Shown here: positions 35,201 through 44,600 of the stretch, piece after piece
Numbering within the stretch: position 1 is the first letter of the stretch
How the letters are laid out: every line of letters starts with the position of its first letter
Source: an uncultured Pirellula sp.
GTDB lineage: Bacteria; Planctomycetota; Planctomycetia; Pirellulales; Pirellulaceae
NCBI GenBank assembly: GCA_903892355.1
Contig: CAITIE010000059.1
Location: 1-64,000 of the forward strand
DNA length: 64,000 nucleotides
Reading direction: 5' to 3'
Program-made: the position numbers and the translations under genes
The notes under the pieces: model-generated
The model's input: only the letters and a program-made list of their open reading frames with translations
Database searches by the model: none
Told to the model about the DNA's origin: nothing

Positions 35201-35325
35201 TCGATTTCCTCAGCACGGAGTTCACTAGCAGTCAGCGAAAGGATGATTCCCGTAAAGAGCAGTCCCTTAAAGAGTAGCGCCGCAACCGGCTTCGTTGCTA
35301 GTCGCGTGTGACACGTCAAGTTCAT
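32239..35325 (-). CDS. PSCyt1-PSCyt2(DUF1549)-PSD1(DUF1553) planctomycete cytochrome protein
   Basis: This 1028-residue exported protein has the classical planctomycete order. A signal peptide (about 15-38) is followed by a cytochrome domain with haem motif C55-S-Q-C-H59 and its distal MPPPEEKKPLS loop. Next is DUF1549 (about 150-370; VYLDLLGTPPSPEQ, WLDVARYSDTNGYEKD, second haem motif CAQCHTHKFDP). A beta-rich insert follows, then DUF1553 at the C-terminus (LARWLVDRESPLAARVAVNRIWQ, ALTGLNEPIFVESAQAMA). The family is confined mainly to Planctomycetes, is expanded there, and is of unproven function, probably in periplasmic polysaccharide oxidation. It usually precedes a DUF1501 gene; none is found here. 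Confidence 0.93.
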   Translation of the reverse strand: MNLTCHTRLATKPVAALLFKGLLFTGIILSLTASELRAEEIDFRSKIQPIFAEHCSQCHGVDEAKREGGFRLDTREGALAGGESGVAAIVPGKSGESELVRRILSEDLDTRMPPPEEKKPLSTEQRELLKRWIDEGASYQKHWAFVPPAKTATVKNGIDESIQSTLKLKGWNANPPAEPWELYRRVYLDLLGTPPSPEQLEQAKQDGFEATVDRLLRDQAYGEKWARPWLDVARYSDTNGYEKDLQRDQWAWRDWVIDAINRDMPYDQFVIEQIAGDLLPNATQETMIATGFLRNSMINEEGAIVPEQFRMVEMFDRMDCIGKSVLGMSLQCAQCHTHKFDPITHDEYYGMFAFLNNTFEARSWVYTSEQLNTIREIRDRVQGELKDFIARNENWHSDFSTWRTGVLQSRPAWTPLHAELLETISGLNHPVQEQDESILMVGHSSNDIFMLAPSPLETITGLQFEVLSHDELPFRGPGRNGVGMWDMREVELFVQRPGSSDWEKQKFSVATADFSNAEEKSADGKSTSGPASLLIDGKDETTWKSDRGLGLRNQSSVAVLQLEKALENLKDCKLKVVWRQGDMVGCCRISVTNAPTPTAPNVDHDAVLAMLVSAVESESPQPSDKSLFAWIAAREDAKPIAEKIHAEWKRFPNAKTSVLHLRERDGKNARTTYTLARGNWNQPINPVQPKLLASFHQPSQANSSEGDTDMVPARLRLARWLVDRESPLAARVAVNRIWQNLFGQGLVETSEDFGIRAPVPEYQSILDNLAVEFMESGWSQKQLVKRIVMSDAYQRSSRATPELLERDPKNRWLTRGPRFRCDAETVRDIALSVSGLLHQKVGGPSVIPPVPQNVLDYNYVYPGYWNPAQGPERYRRALYMFRKRSMPDPVLSAFDAPNGDLSCARRVRSNTPLAALTGLNEPIFVESAQAMAIRILNEAKQDESSRTDRAFLLATSRLPSDREREELMKYIQVQRKRLADGWVNPREILTGDASKLRELPQGTTPQDAAAWTLASRILLNLDETMTKP

Positions 35326-35396
35326 AGTGCACTTCTTGAAGTTGATAAGCGAGAGTCACGAGGGTGGGAATGCGCCGGAACCCGGACGAACTTCCA

Positions 35397-36527
35397 TTAT
35401 CCATGGAAATCGTCCACGGAGAAGCTACAGTGGGGCAGCATTCTGAAATTGCTCGTCGGAGCACGACCGCAAACGATCGCATCGGCCAATTCAGCCCCAT
35501 AAATTTTGCGGTACCCCAAGTAGCTCGATGTTTGTCGCGCATTGATTTCGACGACGATCCAACCGTGTTCGGTGTTGGACGATTGGAGGCTGGTGCCACT
35601 CGGGGGTACCACAAAATCGATACCGATCCAACCCCTCGGGTTCCCGGGAATTGCCGCGAGGAGTTGTTTTGCAAAGGCATGGAGTTGGTCGTTCGTGCAA
35701 TCTGCAAGGGGGCTCTTTCCACCGGCATAGGAGATGGGGCTCTCGAGGTCATTCAAGGGATGGAATCGCTGTTCAAAGGCGCCGAGCGTATAGAAATTGA
35801 TTCCGTCCGCGGAAGCCTCGCCAGCGATGATTGCAAGGCTGGCTGGGGTTCCGTGCACCCAGGGTTGCACAATCCAATCCGAGGTCGATTGCCAAAGTGG
35901 GTCTGAGGATTGGGCGAAGGAAATCAATCGTTCTCGCGTTTCGAATCGCTTCATATCGGTCCCACCGGCGCCAAAGCGTCGTTTGACGACCCATCCGGTG
36001 GTTGAAGGGAGTAAGGTTGGATTTTCGAGAAACGATTCGAGGAGTACGGTTGGCGGATGGGGAATAGTCGCGGCGACCAAGTGGCAAGCAGTGAGCCATT
36101 TGTCGGTGGCTACGTTTAAGAACGGGGCATCGCTCGCAACCAACCGAATTTTTGCCCTCCGAAAAGCTTGCACTATCGAGGTCAGCATCCCCTCCAATTC
36201 AGGAGCGATCACCACGGCTATATCGCATGGCAATGCCAATTCGACCCAATCCTTCTGGGTGGTGTTCCAGCAAGGAGTGATTTGCGGGGCGACCTTGTGG
36301 ACTTCGAACGGAGATAAATCAAAACCGCGTGCAATTGCCCATGCTGCAATCGAGGGTTCCAGCGGAATGCGCACTTGGTGCCCGGAGCGAACCAGATCGC
36401 TGGCCAGGGAGTAAAGCATCGCGAAGCCTTCGACGAGCAAGCTCGCCGGGGCCGCTGATTGCTGACGATCTTGGTCTGCGTGAAAAAAACCGCTCCCACA
36501 GATCATTTCAAAGAGTGCAACGCGCAA
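35397..36527 (-). CDS. ATP-grasp ligase, MfnD-like
   Basis: The 376-residue protein has an ATP-grasp layout: N-terminal Rossmann-like part (RVALFEMICGSGFF, then VVIAPELEGML), the nucleotide-binding Lys/Gly segment GWVVKRRFGAGGTDM, WIVQPWVHGTPASL, and the metal-binding end WIGIDF ... VVEINARQTSSYLGY. The start ...FE-x3-G-x-G and the E-x-N ending resemble tyramine-glutamate ligase MfnD and its bacterial homologues in methanofuran-like cofactor synthesis; that is an inference. The start is TTG at 36527, zero bases after the preceding stop; it is needed to keep the first beta strand. No other C1-pathway gene is nearby. Confidence 0.6.
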   Translation of the reverse strand: MRVALFEMICGSGFFHADQDRQQSAAPASLLVEGFAMLYSLASDLVRSGHQVRIPLEPSIAAWAIARGFDLSPFEVHKVAPQITPCWNTTQKDWVELALPCDIAVVIAPELEGMLTSIVQAFRRAKIRLVASDAPFLNVATDKWLTACHLVAATIPHPPTVLLESFLENPTLLPSTTGWVVKRRFGAGGTDMKRFETRERLISFAQSSDPLWQSTSDWIVQPWVHGTPASLAIIAGEASADGINFYTLGAFEQRFHPLNDLESPISYAGGKSPLADCTNDQLHAFAKQLLAAIPGNPRGWIGIDFVVPPSGTSLQSSNTEHGWIVVEINARQTSSYLGYRKIYGAELADAIVCGRAPTSNFRMLPHCSFSVDDFHG

Positions 36528-37766
36528 TCAGTACTCGTCTCTTCGAGAGTCCATGTTCTCATACGCATACTTTTGGGCAAACCATTGCCGCCACGCCAGC
36601 ATGTCGTAGCCAAAGCTTTCTCCGGTCAAACTCTGTAGTGCTGCGAGAACGTCTTTGTGCTGATTGATTCGCGTCGAAGGTGGCGGAGCGCCATTTCCGA
36701 ATGAGACACCTCCGTTGCTTGAGAAACCAGCGTTGGTGTTGCCCGGAGGGCCAGCGGGCACCACGGTGTCGGTCGAGAGCAACGAATTGATCATTATGCC
36801 GATGAAACGCTTGTCGTTGAAAGGGCCCATGTTGTACGCTGCGCGATCCCGTTGCTTCTTGTCAGGAAGGAACGATGCGAAGCCATTGACCGCCATCTCT
36901 CGGACGTAGTCATCACCTGCAGCGAGGTTATCCAAGCAATTGTTGACGACATTAATGTCTGCATCTTCCATCGCGATTTTAATGATCGTAGGTGTCACGA
37001 TGTACGGCGGCATTTGCTGGAGCAAGCCGAGATAGGTCATTCGGTTGGGCGAGGGATCTTCTCGGAATAGCTGATGAAGTTTCCTGATCACCAACGGGTT
37101 GTTCAGAGTTTGAAAGTAAGCTTGTGCTTCGGTTTGTTGCCTCGAATTTCCGGAGAGACCTTTTAGCTTGGCGTCGAGTTCCCTCTCGGCGTCGCGAGTT
37201 TGGATCTTTCGCTTTTCGTCGAGATCCATCAACGCTTTCTCTTGCCACGTGAACCAAAGGCCTTTGTCACCCTTGATTTTTCCACGACGGAAATTCGCGA
37301 CTTCACGACGGATCCACTTTCCAGTCGCATCGTCTTTCATGTATTTGAGATTCTCCCATGCGTTACGGTCGCTTGGGTCGAGCTCGACGACGCGTTCGCG
37401 GTGGGCGTTTGCCAAGGTGACCATCTGTTGATTCATGCATTCGGTCACAATATCGCGCTGGTCTTCTAACGACTCGCCTCGCGAGGCGATGCTCTTGGCA
37501 TAGTCCAAATCCCGCTGGAGCGATTGGCGAATCTTGACTTGCTTACGGTCGATTTCGATCACCGAACCGTCCTCGGTTTCGATGGTAACCAATGCACCTT
37601 GTGATGGATTGAGAACCTTGCCGCAAATGACCCCACCGTCGCGCAGTTCGACGATGTCCGCGAAGGCCGAACTAGGCCAGTGAACGCAGGCAATCAGCCC
37701 GAGCAAAACTGCGATCGGTTGCTTTCGATTGGAGAACTTGGCCGATGAGAGTGTTTCGGTGCTCAT
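36528..37766 (-). CDS. Secreted hypothetical protein with helical repeat region
   Basis: I do not recognise a named family. There is a signal peptide (core IAVLLGLIACVHWPSSAFA, about 18-36), then a short beta domain (DIVELRDGGVICGKVLN, VTIETEDGSVIEIDRKQV), which resembles the small SH3-like beta modules seen in planctomycete secreted proteins. A charged helical region follows (about 95-330) with HEAT-like helix pairs (ADINVVNNCLDNLAAGDDYV). A Gly/Asn/Pro-rich linker and a Trp-containing C-terminal segment (LAWRQWFAQKYAYEN) close it. It is coupled without a gap to the ATP-grasp gene, an odd pair of a secreted and a cytoplasmic protein. Confidence 0.7.
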   Translation of the reverse strand: MSTETLSSAKFSNRKQPIAVLLGLIACVHWPSSAFADIVELRDGGVICGKVLNPSQGALVTIETEDGSVIEIDRKQVKIRQSLQRDLDYAKSIASRGESLEDQRDIVTECMNQQMVTLANAHRERVVELDPSDRNAWENLKYMKDDATGKWIRREVANFRRGKIKGDKGLWFTWQEKALMDLDEKRKIQTRDAERELDAKLKGLSGNSRQQTEAQAYFQTLNNPLVIRKLHQLFREDPSPNRMTYLGLLQQMPPYIVTPTIIKIAMEDADINVVNNCLDNLAAGDDYVREMAVNGFASFLPDKKQRDRAAYNMGPFNDKRFIGIMINSLLSTDTVVPAGPPGNTNAGFSSNGGVSFGNGAPPPSTRINQHKDVLAALQSLTGESFGYDMLAWRQWFAQKYAYENMDSRRDEY

Positions 37767-38051
37767 ATTCGGATCCTAGATGGCCCGTTACGGATTGGTG
37801 GCGCCAGAGAAGTTATCGACCCTTGCCACCGATACTTCTAGTATAGAGCTCGACCGGACCGATTTCGAGCTTCCGTGGTACTGGAAACCCAGTTTTAGTT
37901 ATGATGCTATTATCGATTGTTCGAGTTTTTTGGCGTGTGGTCCCCAAGGTTAGGCTGGTTTGGCCGGAGTTCCCATTCTGACTGCGTGGACCGTCGCACC
38001 GGGGCTCGGGCAGAAAGTGACTTGGCCAAGCACGATACTAGGGCGATTTGG

Positions 38052-38618
38052 ATGTCAATGTCTGTGTTTTTTAAGCGTTTTCGGATGCAGGTTGAATTGC
38101 CTCGCGTCATCCCTGAGCGTTGTGCTGACACGATTGTTCATTGGCACCCATGGCATTCCAAATGGTGCGGATTGCATGCACACGCGAAATGGGAAAGTTT
38201 CCGATGGGAAATGGATGGGAATGTTTTCCCTTGCCTTGCGGATCGCGAAGGTTGTCGCCAGTTGATGCGCGACATCGCTGCCAAACTCAACTTTGTTCCC
38301 GAGGCGACTTGGTTGGCAACCACAGGCGAGGACCCTACCGAGCCGACATCTCTCAATCCGATCGGTACGATCCAAGGATTGCGAACGGGGCCGGTTCACG
38401 GCGCCATCCAAAATATCGGTGTTGCACCCGAGTGGCGCGGGAAGGGAATCGGTCGTGAGCTGATCCGGCGTGCATTGCTGGGTTTCCAAGAAACCGGCTG
38501 CAAAACGGTCAGTCTTGAGGTTACCGTACACAACCTTGCCGCCATCCGATTGTACCAGTCGGTCGGCTTTGTCAATAAAGAGACGGTCTTCAAGTACGGC
38601 TTTGTACCCATGCAGTAG
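38052..38618 (+). CDS. GNAT-family N-acetyltransferase
   Basis: The 188-residue protein ends in a GNAT fold: AIQNIGVAPEWRGKGIGRELIRRAL is the acetyl-CoA pyrophosphate-binding motif A (R-G-x-G-I-G), followed by KTVSLEVTVHNLAAIRLYQSVGF (motif B), both quoted in pieces. The first 90 residues are an unusual His/Trp-rich part (WHPWHSKWCGLHAHAKWES). I chose ATG 38052, since the upstream in-frame sequence to 37917 looks non-coding; ATG 38058 is also possible. It is a single gene and its target is unknown. Confidence 0.82.
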   Translation: MSMSVFFKRFRMQVELPRVIPERCADTIVHWHPWHSKWCGLHAHAKWESFRWEMDGNVFPCLADREGCRQLMRDIAAKLNFVPEATWLATTGEDPTEPTSLNPIGTIQGLRTGPVHGAIQNIGVAPEWRGKGIGRELIRRALLGFQETGCKTVSLEVTVHNLAAIRLYQSVGFVNKETVFKYGFVPMQ

Positions 38619-38752
38619 CACCTAGGTCAGCGTGGCTTCTGATGCGTCCGTACCGATGGGCATATCTAGGGTCGTGCTGCAATAAGTCAGCGTATGCAAA
38701 ATCTCCGTCAGTGGATGGTCGCTGCGGATGGACGAACAGGGTTCGGTTTTGG

Positions 38753-40174
38753 CTACTTGGGCGAAGCTTGATCACGCGAGTCTGAATCCTGAGAGTGCGG
38801 TTCCTGAGAATGAGGCGTTGAGCGGTGGTAGTTTTCGAGCAAATGGATTGCTGCATCGTATCGGGACTTGACACCCGGCTGTGGGTAGAGTCCACCGCCG
38901 AGGATCAGAAGTGCCATGACCGTGATCGCGAACTTTTCTTCGGGTTGACTGAGCATCGGGATGGTGGACGCGTGTTTGGTACCAGTAAATATTCGGAAAT
39001 ATGCCCGCATGATGGCAATGCCATTGAGGGTGGTACTCAGGACCACTAAGCATCCGATCCAAGGTGAAATGGCGATCGCGCTTTCGGTCAGCAGTTCTGC
39101 TGCAATAAATCCGATGGTGCATGGGAAGCCCACGCTGGCCAATCCGGTGAGCAAGAAGAACGCTGCCATGGTAGGCATGTGGTTATAAAGTCCGTAATAG
39201 CGGTTCAGTTCGATACGACCAACCCGAGCTTCGATGCATCGCATGGTGATTCCGAAACCAGTCAATGCGATGCCCACCGATAGCCACATGCTCAGAGCAC
39301 CTGCAAGACCGATCGGGGTTGCGATTTCGAGTCCAACCAATACCAACGACGCGTGGCTCAGGAACAAATAACAGTAGAACCTTCGACCATCGTTTTGGAC
39401 CAGCGCCATTCCAGCCGCATAGACCGAGGTCGCCAGCGACAGAACACTGATGGTGTGCAAAGCCCAATCGGGTTCGGTAGGTAGAACCATGCGCATGCAC
39501 AAATACGCTCCGGTCATGGGGGCGGTGAAAAGAATAGCCGATCCGAAGGATGCTTTGTCGAAGAGGTCGAGTCGCCAGCAATGGAATGGAAACGCCCCGC
39601 TGCGTATCAAAACTGCAAGAGTTAGTAGGGTAACGCTAAGGTTGAGTGAGGGAACCGTAGTCCTTTCCGAGAGCCAGGCCCCTGCGATGAGGCAGAGAGC
39701 GAATAGCGATTGATGGATCAAGAAAATCCTGGCCGAGGCCTGGCGAGCCCGCAATTCGAACCACATCGGCACGATACCCACGCACAAGAGGAATACCAGC
39801 CACCAAGTGTTCTCGGTTGACAGTGTGAATAGTGTGATCGACTCGCTGAGCAATGCCCCGCCGAAGGAGAATTTTTTGGCTTTATGCCCAACGGTTGCCA
39901 GAAGTGTCACGAAGTAGATCAGTGCCGTCAGGGGTAACAACGGGCCACTGAACTCATCGATGTGGATCAAGTCAGCCCCACTGATATTGCCAAGCCAGCT
40001 GGCATTCGCAGGGATGTTGGCCAAGTGGAGGATGGTCGCAAGGGCCAGGGTGATGCCTGAGATCCACAAACAGATATCCCGTGCGCGTTGTGGGTTGGGA
40101 TTGCCTAGCAGCACCACTGCGCCCAGGATAGGCAGAAGCGGTACGAGGTCATACCATGGAATCAGACCAATCAT
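38753..40174 (-). CDS. NuoM/NuoN-like antiporter-type membrane subunit of a DAB-like cluster
   Basis: A 473-residue polytopic protein (about 13-14 helices) of the proton-conducting membrane transporter family (PF00361-type). Recognisable stretches are IRSGAFPFHCWRLDLFDKAS (helix 7 region with a broken-helix Pro), YCYLFLSHASLVLVGL (like the VxAYSS region), and TGLASVGFPCTIGFIAAELL. Lys residues expected at the channel centre are less clear than in NuoL. The C-terminus is a hydrophilic His/Ser/Gln/Asp tail. It overlaps the NuoL-like gene by four bases (ATGA), and no other complex I genes are present. It is an extra subunit compared with known two-gene dabAB operons. Confidence 0.78.
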   Translation of the reverse strand: MIGLIPWYDLVPLLPILGAVVLLGNPNPQRARDICLWISGITLALATILHLANIPANASWLGNISGADLIHIDEFSGPLLPLTALIYFVTLLATVGHKAKKFSFGGALLSESITLFTLSTENTWWLVFLLCVGIVPMWFELRARQASARIFLIHQSLFALCLIAGAWLSERTTVPSLNLSVTLLTLAVLIRSGAFPFHCWRLDLFDKASFGSAILFTAPMTGAYLCMRMVLPTEPDWALHTISVLSLATSVYAAGMALVQNDGRRFYCYLFLSHASLVLVGLEIATPIGLAGALSMWLSVGIALTGFGITMRCIEARVGRIELNRYYGLYNHMPTMAAFFLLTGLASVGFPCTIGFIAAELLTESAIAISPWIGCLVVLSTTLNGIAIMRAYFRIFTGTKHASTIPMLSQPEEKFAITVMALLILGGGLYPQPGVKSRYDAAIHLLENYHRSTPHSQEPHSQDSDSRDQASPK

Positions 40175-41595
40175 GACAAGGCTCCTTCCGATGCGGTTCC
40201 GAGATTGGGCTCAAGATTGGGTGTGCGAGGCGTGGTGGGATTCGCACTTTCTGACGGATCAATCCGCGAGGTTTCTTTCTCGCCGGACAGAAATCTCATC
40301 CAACGGTCTTCCATCCGCTCGAAGAACCGAAAAAGCCGACAAAAAGGTCGGACAGTCATCAGATCGATGATCGAATCCATGTAGCCTCGTTCGAGCATGA
40401 ATCGGTACCAACGATTCTGAGATGCTCCCGCTTGAGTGGACGATGCCCAGAATGGGCCTTGGACCAATCGTCCTCCGATGGCATTTTCCATCGTCCGGTA
40501 GTCGCGGAGCAGCGTCGGGGCCCGCAGCAATTGGAGCGATCGAAGGAAAGCGTGGCCGATCATGTGGATCAATGCCAAGTACCACCAACCGAGACCAATC
40601 TCGACCACGATGATTCCAACTTGGCAGACCGATGAGTATGCCAATGCACTCTTCACATCCGTTTGCACGCGGGCTGTCGCGGCCGCAAAAATCGCGGTGG
40701 CACCACCCAGCAGCACGACGCAGACTCTCAACGGGATCGAGGCGGAGAGGATGGGGGAAACCCTCAGCAACAAATAAGCCCCCAAGTGGATCGAGAGAGC
40801 CCCATAGAAGACCGCGCTCGAGGGGGTCGGTCCTTCCATGGCTCTGGGAAGCCATCCTGAAAACGGGATCAATCCGGATTTACCTGCTGCGGCTACCAAC
40901 AGAAGCAGCCCTACAAAAAACGAACTCCATGGATCGAGAAGTTGCGAGGTCCCCTCAGGCCACGGCATGTCACCAGTCAGTTTGGCAAAATCTCCTTCGC
41001 CGGTAAGGTGGTGCATGGTAATTGCAGCGGCTAGAAACGCGGCATCCGCGACGCGATAAAAGGCCCACACTCGCAACCCATTTTGCACCGGTGCTGTGCG
41101 CTCATGGAAATAAGCGATCAATAGCGCCGAGGACAGACCAACCAACTCCCAGCCCAAGAATAGGGTTTCAATTGTTCCGGCTAGGAAAGCAAAGAGCAGC
41201 CCAACCAAAAACATCGAGAAGCATACAAAGAAGCGATAGTAGCCCGCGTCGCCTTGCAAGTAAATATTCGCAAACGACCCTATCACTCCGACGAGCACGA
41301 AGGACATGATCACCATCGGTATGCTGAGGCGGTCGAACACGAACTGGATATGAAAGTGAAAATGCTCTTCATCGATCGCGACGAAATTTCCAACGTTCAC
41401 TACGTGAACTCCCACTTGGTTCCATAGCATGACGATCAGAATCGCAATCGATGCAGCAAGTCCCATCGTCACGTTGAATTTTGTCCATCGGTCGACAAAG
41501 CTCTCCGAAAATGGGAAGTGCAACAGGCCTGCCATCCCGAGTGTAATTAGGGTGAGGATCGGGCAAAGGACGACGATGTAACCTAAGAAATCCAT
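40171..41595 (-). CDS. DabB-like (NuoL-type) membrane subunit
   Basis: A 474-residue membrane protein with the NuoL/MrpA signature: GWELVGLSSALLIAYFHERT with the conserved Glu in helix 5, AAGKSGLIPFSGWLPRAMEGPTPSSA with the Lys in helix 7, and VKSALAYSSVCQVGII (all in pieces). In DAB systems this subunit channels cations to power the DUF2309 subunit. I chose ATG 41595, just before the first helix; GGGAG at the end of the dabA-like gene serves as ribosome site, with GTG 41598 possible. There are eight bases between the dabA-like stop and this start. The tail is hydrophilic and Pro/Thr/Asn-rich. Confidence 0.85.
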   Translation of the reverse strand: MDFLGYIVVLCPILTLITLGMAGLLHFPFSESFVDRWTKFNVTMGLAASIAILIVMLWNQVGVHVVNVGNFVAIDEEHFHFHIQFVFDRLSIPMVIMSFVLVGVIGSFANIYLQGDAGYYRFFVCFSMFLVGLLFAFLAGTIETLFLGWELVGLSSALLIAYFHERTAPVQNGLRVWAFYRVADAAFLAAAITMHHLTGEGDFAKLTGDMPWPEGTSQLLDPWSSFFVGLLLLVAAAGKSGLIPFSGWLPRAMEGPTPSSAVFYGALSIHLGAYLLLRVSPILSASIPLRVCVVLLGGATAIFAAATARVQTDVKSALAYSSVCQVGIIVVEIGLGWWYLALIHMIGHAFLRSLQLLRAPTLLRDYRTMENAIGGRLVQGPFWASSTQAGASQNRWYRFMLERGYMDSIIDLMTVRPFCRLFRFFERMEDRWMRFLSGEKETSRIDPSESANPTTPRTPNLEPNLGTASEGALS

Positions 41596-41603
41596 CACGT
41601 TAT

Positions 41604-44600
41604 TTAGCTCCCTACGATCGCAGCAAAGGGTAGATGACCGCGACGATTCTTGAAGCATTCGTAGGAGTCGGAAACGCTCGGCAATGATGTTACGAGGGGT
41701 TGATAGGGAACGAACCGGTCCCCTTCAAAAACAAGAAGTTCATTGGAGGTTGGCGAGAGCACGGCCACTTGAACCCATCGATTCCGAACGAGTAAATCGA
41801 TGTTCGGGTTTCGGGCCATGATCGATTGGAATGCTTCGGCCGTATTCTCGATGACAAAAAGGATCCGCATCGGTTCATGGATTTCGACCATTTGTTGGCT
41901 CAATCCAGTCCGGAGATCGCTTGCCGCCCCCTCCATCACTCCGAGCAACGACGTGATATTGTGAGGTAGCTTGGATCCACATCCGTACCCGATGTTGTCG
42001 ACGGTTGAAAAGTAGTACTCGAGAGAAATCCCCGAACAGACCGGTATCACCGCTTGAAGGATTCGATTCAAGATCGGGGTATCGGGCCCGTCGGTAGTCG
42101 GATCGTACGAGGTTAAAAAGGATCGTCGGTCCATGAATAGCCCTCGGGTCCGTGAACGGCGACCAACCATGCACACCGCATTGGTGGCATGGTTGTATTC
42201 CGGTCGCGCTTGAGCCAGATCCTCCGCGCGTGTCTCAACGTGGCGCAGGGCTTCTTCTGGATTGAGGTTCAACGGTGCCGACTGGAACCGACGGATCCGC
42301 TCCCTCGCGTTTAGTTTACGAGCGTCATCAAGCTTCCCTTTGGCTTCGAGGAATTCCATCTGGTGACTTGGTGGCAATCGGTCGATATCGAAGAACTCTA
42401 CGGCATCGTTGCATGTATTGTGATATCCGCCGACAAAAACACAGTGATCCGGAATAATGCGTCCCCTTTCCGCGAGGATTCGGCGTACGCGGAGATCGTT
42501 GGCCATCGATGCAAAAGCTCTCGCATTGGGTCCTCCACGCCCACCTCCACACGCACCGCAGTTGTAGGCGGACTCATGCGGGTTGTTGAGGGAACTGGAG
42601 CCATGTCCCAAAACGAACACGAGCCTGGAGTACTGCGTCATGCCAATATCACCCAGCAAACGATCGACCATATTGGCCATTTCCGCATGCGTGAAGCCTT
42701 GATTGAGCCCGTTGTCTGGACTCGGTTTCGCGTCCCCGGATCCACTGACAATATCTTTTCGTTCAGAGCGATCAATCCGTTCGATGCATAGCGTAGTCGC
42801 TTGGCTGGGACGAACAACCCGAGCGACATAGTCGCGAATGCGCGAAGTGAGTCGCGGTGCAAGGACTCGAGTCACCATGGGCAAGCTCGCGATGGAGCCT
42901 AGCAAGGAAGTTACAGTCCCGACCGCCAAGGATCGGCTACCCAAGTGAATGCGTCGGGAGGCATGGCCCAGCACCCGCCGCGCTTCGGCTTGACGGCGCT
43001 GCAATTCCTGTTGAGATAACTGTCCGATCTCATCCACAAAGTGTTGCGGCTTGACAACAACCGGGCAGAGCGGAATGTAGTGCGCATCGGTTGCGGACCG
43101 AAAATACATCGGCACCGAAAAGAATCCTGCCGCACCGAAGGTCTCAACCGATGGTTCGATCTCCTCGAGATTTCTGCGGAACGATTCCTCACGGTCGTCG
43201 ATGCAAGTGATGATCTGAAACGAGATAGATTCAATCGGCATCCTTGCCGGTACTCCTCGAGATGCCAACGCATCGAGAACTTGGACGCGATAATGCCGTT
43301 CATACGCCAAGTGAAATAGGCGACGCCTTTCCAAAGAGCCAAAGCTACTGATCTCATCCATGAGTTTCTGCCACGACTCAACCCCGAGTTCCATCAGATC
43401 GCCAGGTGGCCATCCGAGCAGCTGCGCTAACTGGAAGAGGATGAAAGCCCGCTGAGCAACCGTTTGGCGAACATGTCGCTTTTCGTGAAATTGGAGCGCA
43501 ATGGCAAGCGTTTCCATCGAATAGTCATGGTGTTCGAGCGTCTTTAGCTGGTGCTCCGTGAGGATCGATTGGAGCGATTCCAGCAGGGATGCTCGATCCA
43601 GGATCAATCGCACAGCAAGCAACTCTAGCAACGATCCGTTGGCGGCCGGCTGAGGCGTCCACTCAGCGTTCGACTCCAATTGCCAGATCATCCCAGTCCA
43701 ACCAGGGAGTACCAACAAAGTACTCTCGATAAACTCTTCGAGTTCTGTTTCCTCAACTCCCAATTGATGAAACGAGTTCAAAATCGAATCCATCGCATCG
43801 CGATCAGCTTTGGAATCATCCTGAATCAATTTCGCCAATTCCCGTTGCCAAGGCTCTACCCAGGGCGAATGAAATCCGTAAAGCCTTGAAAAGGTTTTGA
43901 AGATTCCTTCTTCACGGCCTGGCATGCCCCACTGCGCGAAGCCTTGATCGGTGATGCTTCCCAAGAATCGAATCAGCAATTCGTGCACACGGGAATCGCA
44001 ATCATAATTGTGGGTTGCGTAGACGATATCGCGATGTCGGTGGACCTGAATCTCATCGGTGGTGACCTCCCCTACCATCGCTGCACCGTGTTGGCACACA
44101 CCATAGAGCCATCGCAGCGAAAATTTGGACCACTCCTTGTCGGTCCATTTCGATGGACTCTTGCGACTGACCTCGCGCTGGATCATTTCCAAGTCAATCG
44201 GACCCGCTGCGGAACTCGCCCCCCCGAGACTACTGGATCTCTGCTCCCACCAATTTCTTACCGAGTTGACGATGGAGCGGATCGAAGAAGGAGGTGTGTC
44301 CGCGCGGAACTCGTTGAGCGCATCGGTCTCGGCCATGAACCATCGAAGCTCGTGATCGGGGCCATTTCGGATCACATGCCCGAGCATGACTCGATGCAAA
44401 TGGAACCGATCGGTGCCGAGCATGACCAATTCCGATTCTCGGCACTTTAAGTCCGAATCCGTCTCCCGCTCGCTAGTTGTTTCCGGCGCGAGCCATCCTC
44501 TTTGCGAAAGCTGCTCCCGCTGTTCTGGGGAGAACGACGAAAGCCACTCCTTATGGAGAATTTCATCGAGGTCCGAATCGGTAATCCGTCCGGCAGCGTA

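Noticed and set aside
37917..38051. N-terminal extension of the GNAT protein
   Set aside because: The extra 45 residues have no family likeness or ribosome site, so the start at 38052 is preferred.
38753..41595. NADH dehydrogenase (complex I) fragment
   Set aside because: Only NuoL/NuoM-like subunits are present, and they are coupled to a DUF2309 gene; this fits a DAB-type pump better.
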